DNA of 56,853 nucleotides from Hyphomonas sp. (GTDB lineage Bacteria > Pseudomonadota > Alphaproteobacteria > Caulobacterales > Hyphomonadaceae), in assembly GCA_016124495.1 (NCBI GenBank), contig WGNP01000017.1:1-56853 (forward strand), written 5' to 3'. A model generated the notes under the pieces. That model was not told the origin of the DNA, searched no databases, and saw only the letters and a program-made list of their open reading frames with translations. How positions within the stretch are numbered: position 1 is the first letter of the stretch; the number at the start of each line of letters is the position of its first letter. Positions 16,553 through 25,832 of the stretch are shown piece by piece. The translations under genes and the position numbers were made by a program.

Positions 16553-16580
16553 TTGGACAAGGCTCCGTGAGCTTGTCCAA
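16553..16580 (-). repeat. Hairpin directly after the Cu-ATPase stop codon
   Basis: TTGGACAAG...CTTGTCCAA with inner GCTC/GAGC pairs, abutting the stop of the P-type ATPase. No U-run follows on the minus strand, so it is a poor intrinsic terminator but may protect the mRNA 3' end. Confidence 0.6.
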
Positions 16581-18971
16581 TTAGCGTCTTTCGAGCGCAT
16601 TCAGCCGCAGCGAATTGGCAATCACGGACACTGAAGACAGGGCCATCGCGGCGGCTGCGATCATGGGGGAGAGCAGAGCGCCGGTAATGGGATAGAGCAC
16701 ACCGGCGGCGATCGGGATCCCGGCAGCGTTATAGGCGAATGCAAAGAAGAGATTCTGGCGGATATTCCGCATGGTTGCTCGCGAAATAGTCCGGGCCCGA
16801 ACAATGCCTCCAAGGTCTCCCTTGAGCAGGGTGACGCCGGCGCTTTCAATGGCAACATCGGTGCCGGTGCCCATCGCGATGCCGACATCGGCGGCCGCCA
16901 GGGCAGGGGCGTCATTGACGCCGTCCCCCGCCATGGCAACGACCCGGCCCTCGGCGATCAGGCGTTTCACGATATCGGCTTTCTGGGCAGGCAGCACTTC
17001 GGCCTCGACGGCATCGATACCCAGAGAGCGGGCGATCGCCTCAGCGGTGGTGCGATTGTCGCCGGTCGCCATGACGATATGCAGGCCGGCATCCCGAAGG
17101 GCTTTCAGCGCGCCTGGCGTAGATGCCTTCACCGGATCCGCAATTGCCAACACCGCCTGCGCGGCGCCATCGACGGCGAGGTAGATGGCGGTTGCGCCGT
17201 TCTCCCGGCGGCGCTCGGCAAGGGTCCGCAGCGCGCTTGTATCAATAGCGAGTTCGTCCATGAACCGCTCGGCACCCAGCGCCACTTTCTGTCCTTCAAC
17301 AGTCCCGATGACACCTTTTCCCGTGGGCGAGTCGAACTCTGAGGGCTCAGCGAGCCCAAGACCTTTTGCGCGCGCGGCAGCGACGATGGCGGTGGCGAGG
17401 GGATGCTCGCTGTGGCTTTCCAGGCCGGCGGCGAGGCGGAGGGCGATCGTTTCATCAGCGCCCGGCGCCATATCCATCCCGACAAGCGCGGGTTTGCCTT
17501 CTGTCAGTGTGCCGGTCTTGTCGATGAGCAGTGTGTCGACCTTTTCCATGCGCTCGAGCGCCTCGGCATTCCGGATCAGCACGCCGGCCCGCGCGCCCGC
17601 ACCGACACCGGTCATGATCGACATCGGTGTCGCAAGACCGAGCGCGCACGGACAAGCGATGATCAGTACCGAGACGGCGGCTATGAGACCGTAAGAGAAG
17701 GCAGGGTCCGGCCCGAATATGAGCCAGCCAAAGAAGGCCGTTGCAGCGACAAAGATTACGGCAGGAACAAACCAGCCCGACACCTGGTCGGCGAGGCGCT
17801 GGATAGGCGCGCGGCTGCGTTGCGCGTCGGCCACGAGATGGACGATCTGGGAGAGCATGGTCTCGCTGCCGACCCGCTGCGCTTCAACAATCAGGCTGCC
17901 GGTCTGATTGACGGTTGCGCCAATCACGCGGTCATTTACCGATTTGGTCACCGGCATTGATTCCCCAGTGACCATTGACTCGTCGATGGAGGAGCGCCCT
18001 TCGGTGACGACGCCGTCTACCGGTATCTTTTCCCCGGGCCGCACCCGCAGGCGATCACCAGCAATGACCGTCTCGAGCGGTACATCTTCTTCAGTGCCAT
18101 CCGCATTGATCCGGCGGGCCGTTTTCGGCGCAAGGTCAAGCAGCGCCCGGATCGCGCCTCCGGTCGCTTCGCGCGCCTGGAGTTCGAGCACCTGCCCGAG
18201 CAGCACCAGCGTGATGATGACCGCAGAGGCTTCAAAATAGACCGGCACGGTGCCGTGCGCCGAGCGCAATTCGGCCGGGAACAGGCCCGGCGCAATCGCG
18301 GCTATCATGCTGTAGATCCAGGCCGCGCCGGTACCGAGCGCGATCAGCGAAAACATGTTGAGGCTGCGGTTTCTGACAGATGCGGCGCCCCGCGCAAAGA
18401 AAGGCCAGCCTGCCCAGAGCACCACGGGCGTTGCCAGAGCCATCTGGATCCAGGGATTGATTGTGGGCGGAATGAACCGGTCAATTCCGAAGACGTGCCC
18501 ACCCATTTCGATGACCAGCAACGGCAATGACAGCACCAAGCCGAACACAAAGCGCCGTTTCATGTCGCGCAGCTCGGGATTGGGGCCATCGCCTGCGCTG
18601 GGCGTCATCGGCTCGAGGGCCATGCCGCAAATCGGGCAGGCGCCGGGGCCGTCCCGCACGATCTCCGGGTGCATGGGGCAGGTCCACTGACTTCCTGCAG
18701 GTGCCATCTTCATAGGTGTGGCGCCGGCATGACCGTGGCAGCCAGCCCCGTGGCCGGAGTGGTCATGCATATCCGCCTCATGCGCCGTGGAGGCATTCAT
18801 GTAGGTGGCGGGATTTGCCTCAAACTTGGATTTGCAACCTGCGCTGCAGAACACGACCTCGGCGCCTTCATGCATAAGGCGGTGCGGGGTGTCTGCCTTC
18901 GGGGTCATGCCGCAGACCGGGTCGCGCTTCGGTAACGGATCCGCTTTTGTCTTGGTTTCGGTGGAAGACAT
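16581..18971 (-). CDS. copA: Copper-exporting P1B-type ATPase with YHS domain
   Basis: A 796-residue Cu(I)/Ag(I) exporter. The N-terminus has a YHS domain (DPVCGMTP... [14 protein letters not shown]), a His-rich linker, and a heavy-metal-binding segment with paired cysteines and Met-His ([20 protein letters not shown]). The core follows: the transmembrane CPC motif in [11 protein letters not shown] near residue 440, the phosphorylation site [11 protein letters not shown] near 484, and the hinge [19 protein letters not shown] together with these N-terminal domains indicates the P1B-1 copper class. It has its own promoter with two CsoR-type operators just upstream, separate from the cop operon. 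It moves Cu(I) from cytoplasm to periplasm for the multicopper oxidase. Confidence 0.93.
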   Translation of the reverse strand: MSSTETKTKADPLPKRDPVCGMTPKADTPHRLMHEGAEVVFCSAGCKSKFEANPATYMNASTAHEADMHDHSGHGAGCHGHAGATPMKMAPAGSQWTCPMHPEIVRDGPGACPICGMALEPMTPSAGDGPNPELRDMKRRFVFGLVLSLPLLVIEMGGHVFGIDRFIPPTINPWIQMALATPVVLWAGWPFFARGAASVRNRSLNMFSLIALGTGAAWIYSMIAAIAPGLFPAELRSAHGTVPVYFEASAVIITLVLLGQVLELQAREATGGAIRALLDLAPKTARRINADGTEEDVPLETVIAGDRLRVRPGEKIPVDGVVTEGRSSIDESMVTGESMPVTKSVNDRVIGATVNQTGSLIVEAQRVGSETMLSQIVHLVADAQRSRAPIQRLADQVSGWFVPAVIFVAATAFFGWLIFGPDPAFSYGLIAAVSVLIIACPCALGLATPMSIMTGVGAGARAGVLIRNAEALERMEKVDTLLIDKTGTLTEGKPALVGMDMAPGADETIALRLAAGLESHSEHPLATAIVAAARAKGLGLAEPSEFDSPTGKGVIGTVEGQKVALGAERFMDELAIDTSALRTLAERRRENGATAIYLAVDGAAQAVLAIADPVKASTPGALKALRDAGLHIVMATGDNRTTAEAIARSLGIDAVEAEVLPAQKADIVKRLIAEGRVVAMAGDGVNDAPALAAADVGIAMGTGTDVAIESAGVTLLKGDLGGIVRARTISRATMRNIRQNLFFAFAYNAAGIPIAAGVLYPITGALLSPMIAAAAMALSSVSVIANSLRLNALERR

Positions 18972-19004
18972 GCCGCGCTCCTGCGTGCTTTTCTATATCT
19001 TCAG

Positions 19005-19050
19005 ATATACCCCCATACGGTATTCGTCAATTACCCCATGGGGGTATAAT
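19005..19050 (-). promoter_or_regulatory. Two CsoR-type operators upstream of the Cu-ATPase gene
   Basis: ATATACCCCCATACGGTAT (about 19005-19023) and TTACCCCATGGGGGTATAAT (19031-19050). Both show the TACCCC-N-GGGTA pattern bound by CsoR-type copper sensors, and both match the site in front of csoR at 24732. Confidence 0.75.
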
Positions 19051-19064
19051 TTCAATGCGCCGAT

Positions 19065-19544
19065 TCAGTGATCGTGATCCGATGCAAGGCTCGCTGATGA
19101 CCAGTGTATGTGGACAATCTTCCAGTCGCCGTCCGTCTGTTTAAGGACCATCGTTTCCATCAGGCTGCTGTTGACGGCCTTGCCCCGGAACATACCGGTG
19201 GACACAGCTTCGGTCATGATTGTTGCCAGTCCTTCGCCTTCAAAAATGTGGCGGCTCAGGACCTTTGTCTCGACCGCTTTTGAGAACTCGATATCGGCCC
19301 CCATGTGATGGGATCGGTATTCATCGAGAGAGCGCTCGATCCCGCCGCTCTCGGCTATCTGAACGTCAGGGGCCAGCAGCGCAGACAGCGCGGCTGTGTC
19401 GCCAGAATCGAGCGCGGCGGCGAATGCTTCGACGATCCCGGCGGGTGAGTCCGGTGCTTCCGGGGCGGCGCCCTGATCAGCAGCGGCCGGACCTGCGAGA
19501 CACAGGAAAGCAGCGGCGGCAAAGGCGATGAGGTTGGCTTTCAT
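19065..19544 (-). CDS. Periplasmic SnoaL/DUF4440-like protein
   Basis: A 159-residue protein with a signal peptide (cleavage near GPAAADQ) and a nuclear-transport-factor-2-like fold pattern: SPAGIVEAFAAALDSGDTAA, LLAPDVQIAESGG, and C-terminal DGDWKIVHIHWSSAS. It is the last gene of the cop operon, 10 bases after copD. The His-rich end (SDHDH) may bind metal. The family has no fixed activity; proteins like it often accompany copper operons in this group (inference). Confidence 0.75.
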   Translation of the reverse strand: MKANLIAFAAAAFLCLAGPAAADQGAAPEAPDSPAGIVEAFAAALDSGDTAALSALLAPDVQIAESGGIERSLDEYRSHHMGADIEFSKAVETKVLSRHIFEGEGLATIMTEAVSTGMFRGKAVNSSLMETMVLKQTDGDWKIVHIHWSSASLASDHDH

Positions 19545-19554
19545 TGGAGTTTCC

Positions 19555-20385
19555 TTATTCCATAGGGCCGGAAATCGTTGTGGCGGCGGCGATGATGCCG
19601 AGGATCAGTGTAAAGAGGACAGCGTCAAGCCGCAGGGTGATCCGCAATGTTGCGCGCCCCCTGGCAGGTTCGGCCGCGAGCTGATGAGTGACACGGGTCA
19701 TATTCAACGCGCCGAGCCCGAGGATAAGTGTTGCGGCCAAAAGCTTGGCGGCCAGGAGCCGTCCGTAACCGGAGCTTAGCGCTGACAGGAAGTCGCCGTT
19801 GACCCGCCAGAAAAGATAAAGGCCGGACACAAACAGCAGCGGCACGATGAGCCTGGCGACACGGCTGAACGCTTCGGTCCGGGCGAGGACATCTGAGTCA
19901 GTCATCGCGGGTCCGGGCCAGAGCGTGACAGGCGCCGCCAGCCAGAAGCCGGCGATCAGGACATGAACCGCCACAACCCAGGGAGCGAGCCCGGGCGCCT
20001 CCAGTCCTGCCGTGTGCCCGGTGAGGCCGAAGCCGGCGCTGATGCTGACAGCCGCGAACATCAGAAGGACGCGCCATTTTGCAATGCTTGCCGCAAATAG
20101 GAGGATAGCACCAGCGAGGAGGGAGAGCGCAGGGCGCCCGCCGCCAGCCCAGGTCCACCCGAACTGATCGAGTGACAACGCTGCGCCGAGGCTGCCGCCC
20201 ATCTGTGCATTGAGAACAAGCAGCCGCATCAGTGCGGTGAGACCCACCAGGGCGGCGAGCCAGAAGTAAGCGCGCCGGTTGGCATGCAGTCCGAGCGCCC
20301 CGTGGAGCGCCGCCCCGATCGCTGCGAGGCTGGCGCCATAGAGCAGGATCTTTGTTGCAAGATTGGCAGCGTCCAGCAGGAGCAT
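19555..20385 (-). CDS. copD: CopD-family inner-membrane copper protein
   Basis: A 276-residue polytopic membrane protein with about eight hydrophobic segments. The pattern VLIAGFWLAAPVTLWPG and the C-terminal LILGLGALNMTRVTHQL segment fit the CopD/PcoD family, which works with CopC in copper uptake or handling at the inner membrane. It lies 12 bases downstream of copC. Confidence 0.85.
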   Translation of the reverse strand: MLLLDAANLATKILLYGASLAAIGAALHGALGLHANRRAYFWLAALVGLTALMRLLVLNAQMGGSLGAALSLDQFGWTWAGGGRPALSLLAGAILLFAASIAKWRVLLMFAAVSISAGFGLTGHTAGLEAPGLAPWVVAVHVLIAGFWLAAPVTLWPGPAMTDSDVLARTEAFSRVARLIVPLLFVSGLYLFWRVNGDFLSALSSGYGRLLAAKLLAATLILGLGALNMTRVTHQLAAEPARGRATLRITLRLDAVLFTLILGIIAAATTISGPME

Positions 20386-20397
20386 ACGAGTCCAACC

Positions 20398-20751
20398 CTA
20401 TCTCAGTTGGAAAGTCGACTTTCCAGTCATTGGATGACCATCCTTCGACATCGTGCGCCACTCCACACTGTAGAGACCGGGCGCAAGGTCCGGTAGCGGA
20501 ACTGTGAATGTGGCAGCCGGAGCTTTTGGTGGCGTGAAGCCCAGATCGATGGCCTCGCCCGCTTCTGTTTTGATCGAAAACGCGATCAGGCCCACCGGCT
20601 GGCTGAAGCTGAAGGAGAAGGCTTCTGGAGCGGACTCGATGACGGCCGCATTCTCGATGCTCGTCGATTTGACGCTGATGTGAGCAAGCGCTGGAGTAGC
20701 TGAGAGAGCGATGGCCAGACATGATGCGGCGATCAGTTTGAGCGTGTGCAT
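20398..20751 (-). CDS. copC: CopC-family periplasmic copper chaperone
   Basis: A 117-residue protein. The signal peptide ends ATPALA, leaving His24 as the mature N-terminus (HISVKSTS), which is the amino-terminal Cu(II) ligand of CopC proteins. A second ligand His is in SKDGHPMTGKSTF near the C-terminus. The fold is a short cupredoxin-like beta barrel. It binds copper in the periplasm and hands it to CopD. Genes copB, copC and copD follow in order. Confidence 0.9.
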   Translation of the reverse strand: MHTLKLIAASCLAIALSATPALAHISVKSTSIENAAVIESAPEAFSFSFSQPVGLIAFSIKTEAGEAIDLGFTPPKAPAATFTVPLPDLAPGLYSVEWRTMSKDGHPMTGKSTFQLR

Positions 20752-20792
20752 GGGATGTCCTTTCAGGACTGAGAGTTTGAGAGGAATGCAGT

Positions 20793-21593
20793 TCAGAACC
20801 AGACCCTGATGCCGGTGACGAAAGAGAGTGTTTCTGTGTCCTCGCCGCGGGCGCGGGCAAAGTCTGCGGTCTCGCCAGTCGAGGCTTTCCAGTTGACCCC
20901 GACATAGGGCGCGAACTGACGATCGAACTCATAGCGCAGGCGCAGGCCCAATTCGGCAGTGGAAAGTCCGGCTCCGGTTTCAAGTTCAGGAACGTCCTCA
21001 GCCGCGAAGTTCAGTTCTGTGCTGGGTTGCAGGACAAGTCGCTGGGTCAGCAGGAATTCATACTCGGCTTCGAGGCGAGCAGAAAGGTCACCTTCGTCGC
21101 TGAGGAACACGGCCCCGTCTATTTCGAACCAGTAGGGAGCGAGCCCCTGGATTCCAGCGACTGCGTAGGTGCGGGACGGACCCGGCTCGAAATCATGACG
21201 CACGCCTGCCTGCAGGTCGAAATAGCGCGCGATCGGACGTGACCAGAGCGCCTGCACTTCAGCTTCTTCAAAACTGCTCGTATCCAGGTCGTAGTCGATC
21301 TCGGACTTGATCCAGAGCCGGTTCTCGTCCGTACCCCACCAGCCCTGACCTTCCAGAAGAAGAGCGGGAGAGCCCTCGCCCGATTGGTATTCGAACCGGT
21401 CGGCGAGGATCATGTAATTTGTCCCTCCGCCATGCTCTTTTTTCAGGGCGTCCTGGGACGCCTTGAATTCATCCTTGTCCCAATAGGTTTCGGCCTGCGA
21501 TCCGGGTGCGGGTGTTTCCTGCGCAAAAGCAGGCGCGGCCGTAACCGGAGAAAGCACGACAAGCATGGCAATCATCTGAGCGCGGGTCATCAA
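20793..21593 (-). CDS. copB: CopB-family outer-membrane copper resistance protein
   Basis: A 266-residue outer-membrane protein. A signal peptide ends near APAFAQE. It contains DRFEYQSGEG, the WIKSEIDY strand and the QAGVRHDFEPGPSRTYAVAG segment typical of CopB/PcoB barrels, and ends with an aromatic IRVWF. The start overlaps the end of the oxidase gene by 4 bases. The Met-rich N-terminal extension of some CopB proteins is absent. Confidence 0.9.
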   Translation of the reverse strand: MMTRAQMIAMLVVLSPVTAAPAFAQETPAPGSQAETYWDKDEFKASQDALKKEHGGGTNYMILADRFEYQSGEGSPALLLEGQGWWGTDENRLWIKSEIDYDLDTSSFEEAEVQALWSRPIARYFDLQAGVRHDFEPGPSRTYAVAGIQGLAPYWFEIDGAVFLSDEGDLSARLEAEYEFLLTQRLVLQPSTELNFAAEDVPELETGAGLSTAELGLRLRYEFDRQFAPYVGVNWKASTGETADFARARGEDTETLSFVTGIRVWF

Positions 21594-23443
21594 CGGTGTC
21601 CTTCGTGGCTCATGCCCGTCATCGGGGCTTCTTTTGGCGGAGGGTCGTCCGACACTGGAGTATCTGAAGGCGTATGATCCCTATGCGGATCGTCAGCGCC
21701 GGTCGCCGCATTTCGTGGCAAGACCGAGACGACCTGCATCATGCCGGCATGCATGTGGAACAGGAGGTGGCAGTGGAAGGCCCAGTCGCCAACATGGTCG
21801 GCGGTGACATCAAACGACAGCCGCTCGGCAGGTTTGACGATCACCGTGTGCTTGCGCGGCTTGTGATCGGTATCGCCCACCACGAGGTCGAAGAACATGC
21901 CGTGCAGGTGGATCGGGTGCGTCATCATGGTGTCGTTAACGAGCGTGACGCGCAGGCGTTCGCCTTCATGGAAGAGGATGGGACCTGTCACTTCACTGAG
22001 CTTCACCCCGTCGAAGGACCACATGTAGCGTTCCATATTGCCCGTGAGATGGATTTCCATTTCGCGGCCCGGCGCCCGTGTGTCCGGGTTGGGCGTGAGG
22101 CTCCGGAGCTGTGAATACCTGAGCGCCCTGTGCGGGACAGATTCGAGCCCGAGCCCCGGCTCGTCGATCCGGCTCACTTGCACCATCGCAACGTTATCCA
22201 CGCCGACGCCCATCTTGTGGTCATGGCCTTGCGGGACTGCCGCAGCCATGTCCATGGCGCCATGATCCATGCCCGGCATGGTGCCGTGGTCCATTCCCGC
22301 CATTGAGCCGTGATCCATGGATGCCATGTCCATGCCCATATCGCGGTGGGTCAGCGTCGGGCGTTCGCGCAGCAGGGGAGCGGTTGCAACAAGGCCAGCT
22401 TCCGGCGCGAGTGTCGCGACCACCTGACCTGACCGGTCGATCGATTCTGCAACGAGCGCAAACGGCCTGGCGCGGGTCGGGCTGACAATTACGTCATAGG
22501 TTTCCGCCACCCCTATCTGGAACTCGTCGGTCTCGACGGGTTGGACATTGAGCCCATCTGCGGCGACGACCGTCATGGGCAATCCTGGGATCCGGAAATT
22601 GAATATTGTCATGGCCGACGCGTTGATGATCCGTAGCCGGATACGTTCCCCGGAATTGAAGATCGCGGTCCAGTTGTCTTCCGTCGCATGGCCGTTGATC
22701 AGATAGGTGTAGACCGAGGCCGTGACATCCGAGATGTCGGTCGGCGACATGCGCATGGCGCCCCACGACGCGCGGTCGGCAAGCGTGGCGCCGAGACCGT
22801 TTTCACGGGCGTCCTTCAGAAAGTCACCAGCTGTGCGCTGCTGGAAGTTATAAACGGCCGCATCCTTCTTCAGGCGCGAAAACACCTTGTGCGGATGTTC
22901 GAACGTCCAGTCTGACAGGACGAGTACGTATTCGCGGTCTGCCTGTACGGGGTCGGTGCCAGCAGGATCGATGATCAACGGGCCATAATGGCCCATCTGT
23001 TCCTGCAAGCCCGAGTGCGAGTGGTACCAGTAGGTGCCGCTCTGGGGGACCGCGAACTCATAGGTGAATGTCGACTTCGGCTTGATGCCGGGGAAGGAAA
23101 CTCCGGGCACCCCGTCCATGTGAAACGGCACGAGAAGTCCGTGCCAATGGATCGATGTGTCCTCGTCGAGTGTATTGGTGACCTTGAGGGTCACCTTTTC
23201 GCCTTCGCGGAACCGGATCAGTGGTCCGGGCAGCGTTCCGTTGATCGTGATGGCATGGCCGGAGAGGCCACCGATCTCGACGGCGCTGTGGCCGACGGTG
23301 AGGTCAAAGGCATTGCCGGAGACTTCAAAGATTCCTTTGTTGCCGGCAGTAGCGCTCCGCGCCCAGGCCGGGAGCAGGGCGCTGGATGCCGCGAAGAGAC
23401 CACCGGCGGCGGCCGTGCGGAGGAGATTGCGTCGTGTGAGCAT
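21590..23443 (-). CDS. copA: Multicopper oxidase, copper resistance (CopA/PcoA type)
   Basis: A 617-residue periplasmic multicopper oxidase with a Tat signal (LTRRNLLR). Copper ligands are visible in the four standard motifs: HWHGLLVPFHMDG, WYHSHSGLQEQMG, HPIHLHGMF and the type 1/trinuclear motif FHCHLLFHMHAGMM. A Met/His-rich insert before the third cupredoxin domain has repeated MDHGxM units that probably bind Cu(I). It oxidises Cu(I) to Cu(II) in the periplasm. It shares the name copA with the unrelated ATPase gene in this window. Confidence 0.92.
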   Translation of the reverse strand: MLTRRNLLRTAAAGGLFAASSALLPAWARSATAGNKGIFEVSGNAFDLTVGHSAVEIGGLSGHAITINGTLPGPLIRFREGEKVTLKVTNTLDEDTSIHWHGLLVPFHMDGVPGVSFPGIKPKSTFTYEFAVPQSGTYWYHSHSGLQEQMGHYGPLIIDPAGTDPVQADREYVLVLSDWTFEHPHKVFSRLKKDAAVYNFQQRTAGDFLKDARENGLGATLADRASWGAMRMSPTDISDVTASVYTYLINGHATEDNWTAIFNSGERIRLRIINASAMTIFNFRIPGLPMTVVAADGLNVQPVETDEFQIGVAETYDVIVSPTRARPFALVAESIDRSGQVVATLAPEAGLVATAPLLRERPTLTHRDMGMDMASMDHGSMAGMDHGTMPGMDHGAMDMAAAVPQGHDHKMGVGVDNVAMVQVSRIDEPGLGLESVPHRALRYSQLRSLTPNPDTRAPGREMEIHLTGNMERYMWSFDGVKLSEVTGPILFHEGERLRVTLVNDTMMTHPIHLHGMFFDLVVGDTDHKPRKHTVIVKPAERLSFDVTADHVGDWAFHCHLLFHMHAGMMQVVSVLPRNAATGADDPHRDHTPSDTPVSDDPPPKEAPMTGMSHEGHR

Positions 23444-23467
23444 GGGTTCGAACCTTGTGTGAGGACC

Positions 23468-23505
23468 GCCTGCCGCGCGCGCCGGAAGCGCCCTGCGCGG
23501 CAGGC
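23468..23505 (-). repeat. Intercistronic hairpin in the cop operon
   Basis: GCCTGCCGCGC (23468-23478) pairs perfectly with GCGCGGCAGGC (23495-23505) around a 16-base loop, in the 69-base gap between the CusF-like and oxidase genes. No T-run follows on the minus strand. It could set differential mRNA stability. Confidence 0.65.
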
Positions 23506-23512
23506 GACCGGA

Positions 23513-24160
23513 TCAGTGCTGGCTATGGTCCATCTCAGCAGCGGGCTTTTCGTCTGCCGGCGGAGCATCGGATGATTTCTTCATCATCGCGCACATCTCC
23601 TTGCAGTTCATGGCCTCGGCATCGGCTGGTTTCATGTCGCCGTGCTTCATGCCGTCCATGTTGCCATGGTCCATGCCCTTCATGCCGTTGTGGTCCATTC
23701 CCGGCATCGCGTCATGGTCCATCCCGCCCATCTCGCAGGATTTGCCGCTGGCTGCCGCGAGCGCCATGGCCGTCTCGTGCATCTTGCCCATGCAGGCGTC
23801 ATGCAGGCCTTTCGGGGCGTCGAGCGAACACATCGCTTCAATCCTGTAAGACTTTGACTTTGTGTCCTCGGTCAGAAGGAAATGGACGCGGTCGCCGGCG
23901 GCGAAGGCGGACAGGTCAACGCCCTTGGTGGCTTTGAAGTCCATCGACATGGCGTCCCAGTTGAGGGCGGCGATGGCCGTGTGATCGATCGTGGCTTTGG
24001 ATGCCTTCACGTCGAGGGCGGCCACTGTGCCTTCGCCCATCGGAAGGCCGCAATGATCAGAGTGCTGCATCGCGGTAGCGGAGCTGTCGCCTTCAAGCGC
24101 AAAGGCGGGTGAGGCTGCAAACACAACGGCAGCGGCGAGAATAGAGTGGGAGAGTTTCAT
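23513..24160 (-). CDS. CusF-like periplasmic copper-binding protein with Met/His-rich tail
   Basis: A 215-residue secreted protein (signal peptide ending SPAFALEG). Residues ~40-110 resemble the CusF/CopK-type small beta barrel: ALDVKASKATIDHTAIAALN followed by MSMDFKATKG and GDRVHFLL. The rest is a tail with repeats of MxGMDH (GGMDHDAM, PGMDHNGM, KGMDHGNM, DGMKHGDM), then a CKEMCAMM motif and MDHSQH at the end. Methionine, histidine and cysteine ligands point to Cu(I) storage or delivery to the oxidase. Start at ATG 24160, directly before the signal peptide; an upstream extension has no support. Confidence 0.8.
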   Translation of the reverse strand: MKLSHSILAAAVVFAASPAFALEGDSSATAMQHSDHCGLPMGEGTVAALDVKASKATIDHTAIAALNWDAMSMDFKATKGVDLSAFAAGDRVHFLLTEDTKSKSYRIEAMCSLDAPKGLHDACMGKMHETAMALAAASGKSCEMGGMDHDAMPGMDHNGMKGMDHGNMDGMKHGDMKPADAEAMNCKEMCAMMKKSSDAPPADEKPAAEMDHSQH

Positions 24161-24276
24161 GGGGAGCGTTCCTGTGAATGATCGGTGCAGACAGTGGGCG
24201 CGAAGGCGCACGCACGTTCGGATGATGAAAAAGCGGACTGCGCAGCCCGGAGGCGGGCGCAGCAATCATCACAGGA

Positions 24277-24699
24277 TCAATTCTGCAGGCGTATCTTCAG
24301 GGTAACGAGTGAGGGGCGTTGAGGGGGCGGATCTCGGGCCGGTTCAATCCTCAGGGTCGCGAGATTGAATACCCCGCTGCTCCCGGTGGCGGGCTGGGCA
24401 GGAAGGACTGCGGCGTCAGCCGGAAACGTATTGACCGCCGTGTTTGCGGAATCGGTCGGCAAGGCAACAGCTTCGCACCCGGTACAGTCATGGCCTTTAT
24501 CTTCGGAGCCCGGGTCACAGTGATCAGTGTCAGGCGCGTCCTGGGAGACTGTGTGAATGTCGTGGCTTGCCAGTGTGGCCACCACTGCCTCTGATCCGGC
24601 CACCGCCTGTGCGACCGCAGCGCACGCACACGCCGCATGCCCGGCGCCCAGCACAAGCAGGGTGAGGGCAATAACCGCGCGGCGAAGCGAATCCATCAT
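24277..24699 (-). CDS. Small secreted Cys-containing protein at the head of the cop operon (DUF2946-like)
   Basis: About 140 residues starting MMDSLRRAVIALTLLVLGAG, with a hydrophobic N-terminal segment and a CAC motif. A central KGHDCTGCE motif could bind a metal. The tail PPPQRPSLVTLKIRLQN resembles small DUF2946-like proteins that head metal-resistance operons; a second protein of similar type heads the czc operon at 38893. The start is uncertain: ATG 24699 or 24696, or TTG 24717 near the operator. Confidence 0.6.
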   Translation of the reverse strand: MMDSLRRAVIALTLLVLGAGHAACACAAVAQAVAGSEAVVATLASHDIHTVSQDAPDTDHCDPGSEDKGHDCTGCEAVALPTDSANTAVNTFPADAAVLPAQPATGSSGVFNLATLRIEPARDPPPQRPSLVTLKIRLQN

Positions 24700-24731
24700 G
24701 GAGCGTTGACCAGCCAATTCCAGTCAGTTAA

Positions 24732-24751
24732 ATATACCCCCAAGAGGTATA
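24732..24751. promoter_or_regulatory. CsoR operator in the csoR/cop divergent promoter
   Basis: AATATACCCCCAAGAGGTATAA, with ATACC/GGTAT arms, lies seven bases before the csoR start and upstream of the divergent cop operon. It matches the sites at 19005-19050. Confidence 0.75.
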
Positions 24752-24757
24752 AGTCAA

Positions 24758-25033
24758 ATGCATCACACGCCGCCTAAATCCGTTGTAACCCGGCTCAGAC
24801 GAATTGAAGGCCAGGTACGCGGCGTGTCCGGAATGGTCGAGGAAGGCAGGTACTGCATCGATATCCTGACCCAGGTTCAGGCGATCAAGGCCGCGCTTGG
24901 CAAGGTCGAAGATGAACTCCTGAAGAACCACGCCGCTCACTGTGTTGAAGAAGCCATCCGCGACGGTGACGCCGAGACGCAGCGGCAGAAGTTTTCAGAG
25001 CTGGTCGATCTGTTTGGAAAGTATCGGGGCTGA
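24758..25033 (+). CDS. csoR: CsoR-family copper-sensing repressor
   Basis: A 91-residue all-helical repressor of the CsoR/RcnR family. The Cu(I) ligands are conserved: Cys33 (GRYCIDIL), His58 and Cys62 (NHAAHCVEEAI), with the same spacing as the Cys-His-Cys set of CsoR. The N-terminal RLRRIEGQVRGV is the family signature. Copper binding should release it from the TACCCC operators in front of itself, the cop operon and the Cu-ATPase. It starts divergently from the cop operon. Confidence 0.92.
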   Translation: MHHTPPKSVVTRLRRIEGQVRGVSGMVEEGRYCIDILTQVQAIKAALGKVEDELLKNHAAHCVEEAIRDGDAETQRQKFSELVDLFGKYRG

Positions 25034-25059
25034 GCGCTCCCAAGATTGCTGTTTCATCG

Positions 25060-25761
25060 ATGTGGCAGGGCGAGCACGATTTCGGCGACTACTTTTTCGC
25101 TTACTGCGGGCCCGCTGGCGATAACGCGCGCCATTCCCACGCGACGCTCCAGGTGAGCTGGGGCTTTGGTGACGCGCTCCGCATTGAAACACCGTCCGGG
25201 CTGCTTGTTCACTCCGACCCAGTCTTTATACGCCCCGGCACGCCCCACAGATTATTACCGGCAGGTCGTATCCTGCTGATCCTGATCGAACCCCAATCGA
25301 CAGTCGCCCAGCATATCCTCGCGGAGCTGGGACCGGACAGTTATGCAGTGCGGCGTGACATATTTAATCCGGCTCCATTTCTGCAGGCCGATTTGAGTAC
25401 GGCGATGAGCACTCTTGCAGCCTTGGCGTCCGCGCGCGTCCCGCAGATCGACGAGCGTCTGGAACAAGCCTTGTCATTCCTCAGAACAGCGCCGCTCAAA
25501 GCAGCGGTGTCTGTCGCAGCCCGGCAAGTTGGCCTGTCAGAATCGAGGCTCCGGGCGCTCGCGCACGCATCACTGGGAGTTCCGCTGTCCAAATGGTTGC
25601 TGTGGGTAGCTGTCGGCCGGGCTGCTGGCGCCCTGCGGCAAGGCGCCAGTCTGGCAGAAGCAGCGATTTCCGGCGGCTTTTCAGATCAGTCGCATTATTC
25701 GAGGACGTTGAAGCGACTTACAGGGATCCTGCCATCGACGGCGAAGAACCTGCTCCAATAA
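25060..25761 (+). CDS. AraC-family regulator
   Basis: A 233-residue regulator. The N-terminal half is a cupin-like sensor (ARHSHATLQVSWGF, FIRPGTPHRLLP), and the C-terminal half has two helix-turn-helix motifs ending AEAAISGGFSDQSHYSRTLK, the AraC signature. Start ATG 25060 lacks a clear ribosome site, and a non-ATG start a little upstream remains possible. It lies 26 bases after csoR and may be co-transcribed. The downstream lactonase-like operon is its likely target, by position only. Confidence 0.75.
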   Translation: MWQGEHDFGDYFFAYCGPAGDNARHSHATLQVSWGFGDALRIETPSGLLVHSDPVFIRPGTPHRLLPAGRILLILIEPQSTVAQHILAELGPDSYAVRRDIFNPAPFLQADLSTAMSTLAALASARVPQIDERLEQALSFLRTAPLKAAVSVAARQVGLSESRLRALAHASLGVPLSKWLLWVAVGRAAGALRQGASLAEAAISGGFSDQSHYSRTLKRLTGILPSTAKNLLQ

Positions 25762-25832
25762 TCTCAAGCGAATCGTTCAAGACGAGGTGATTGCCAGCAC
25801 CTAACCTGCTCTGAAACGAGGACAGGTGCGCA

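Noticed and set aside
16297..16560. An 87-codon minus-strand frame before the Cu-ATPase
   Set aside because: It has no recognisable motif; its start overlaps the hairpin and nothing supports translation.
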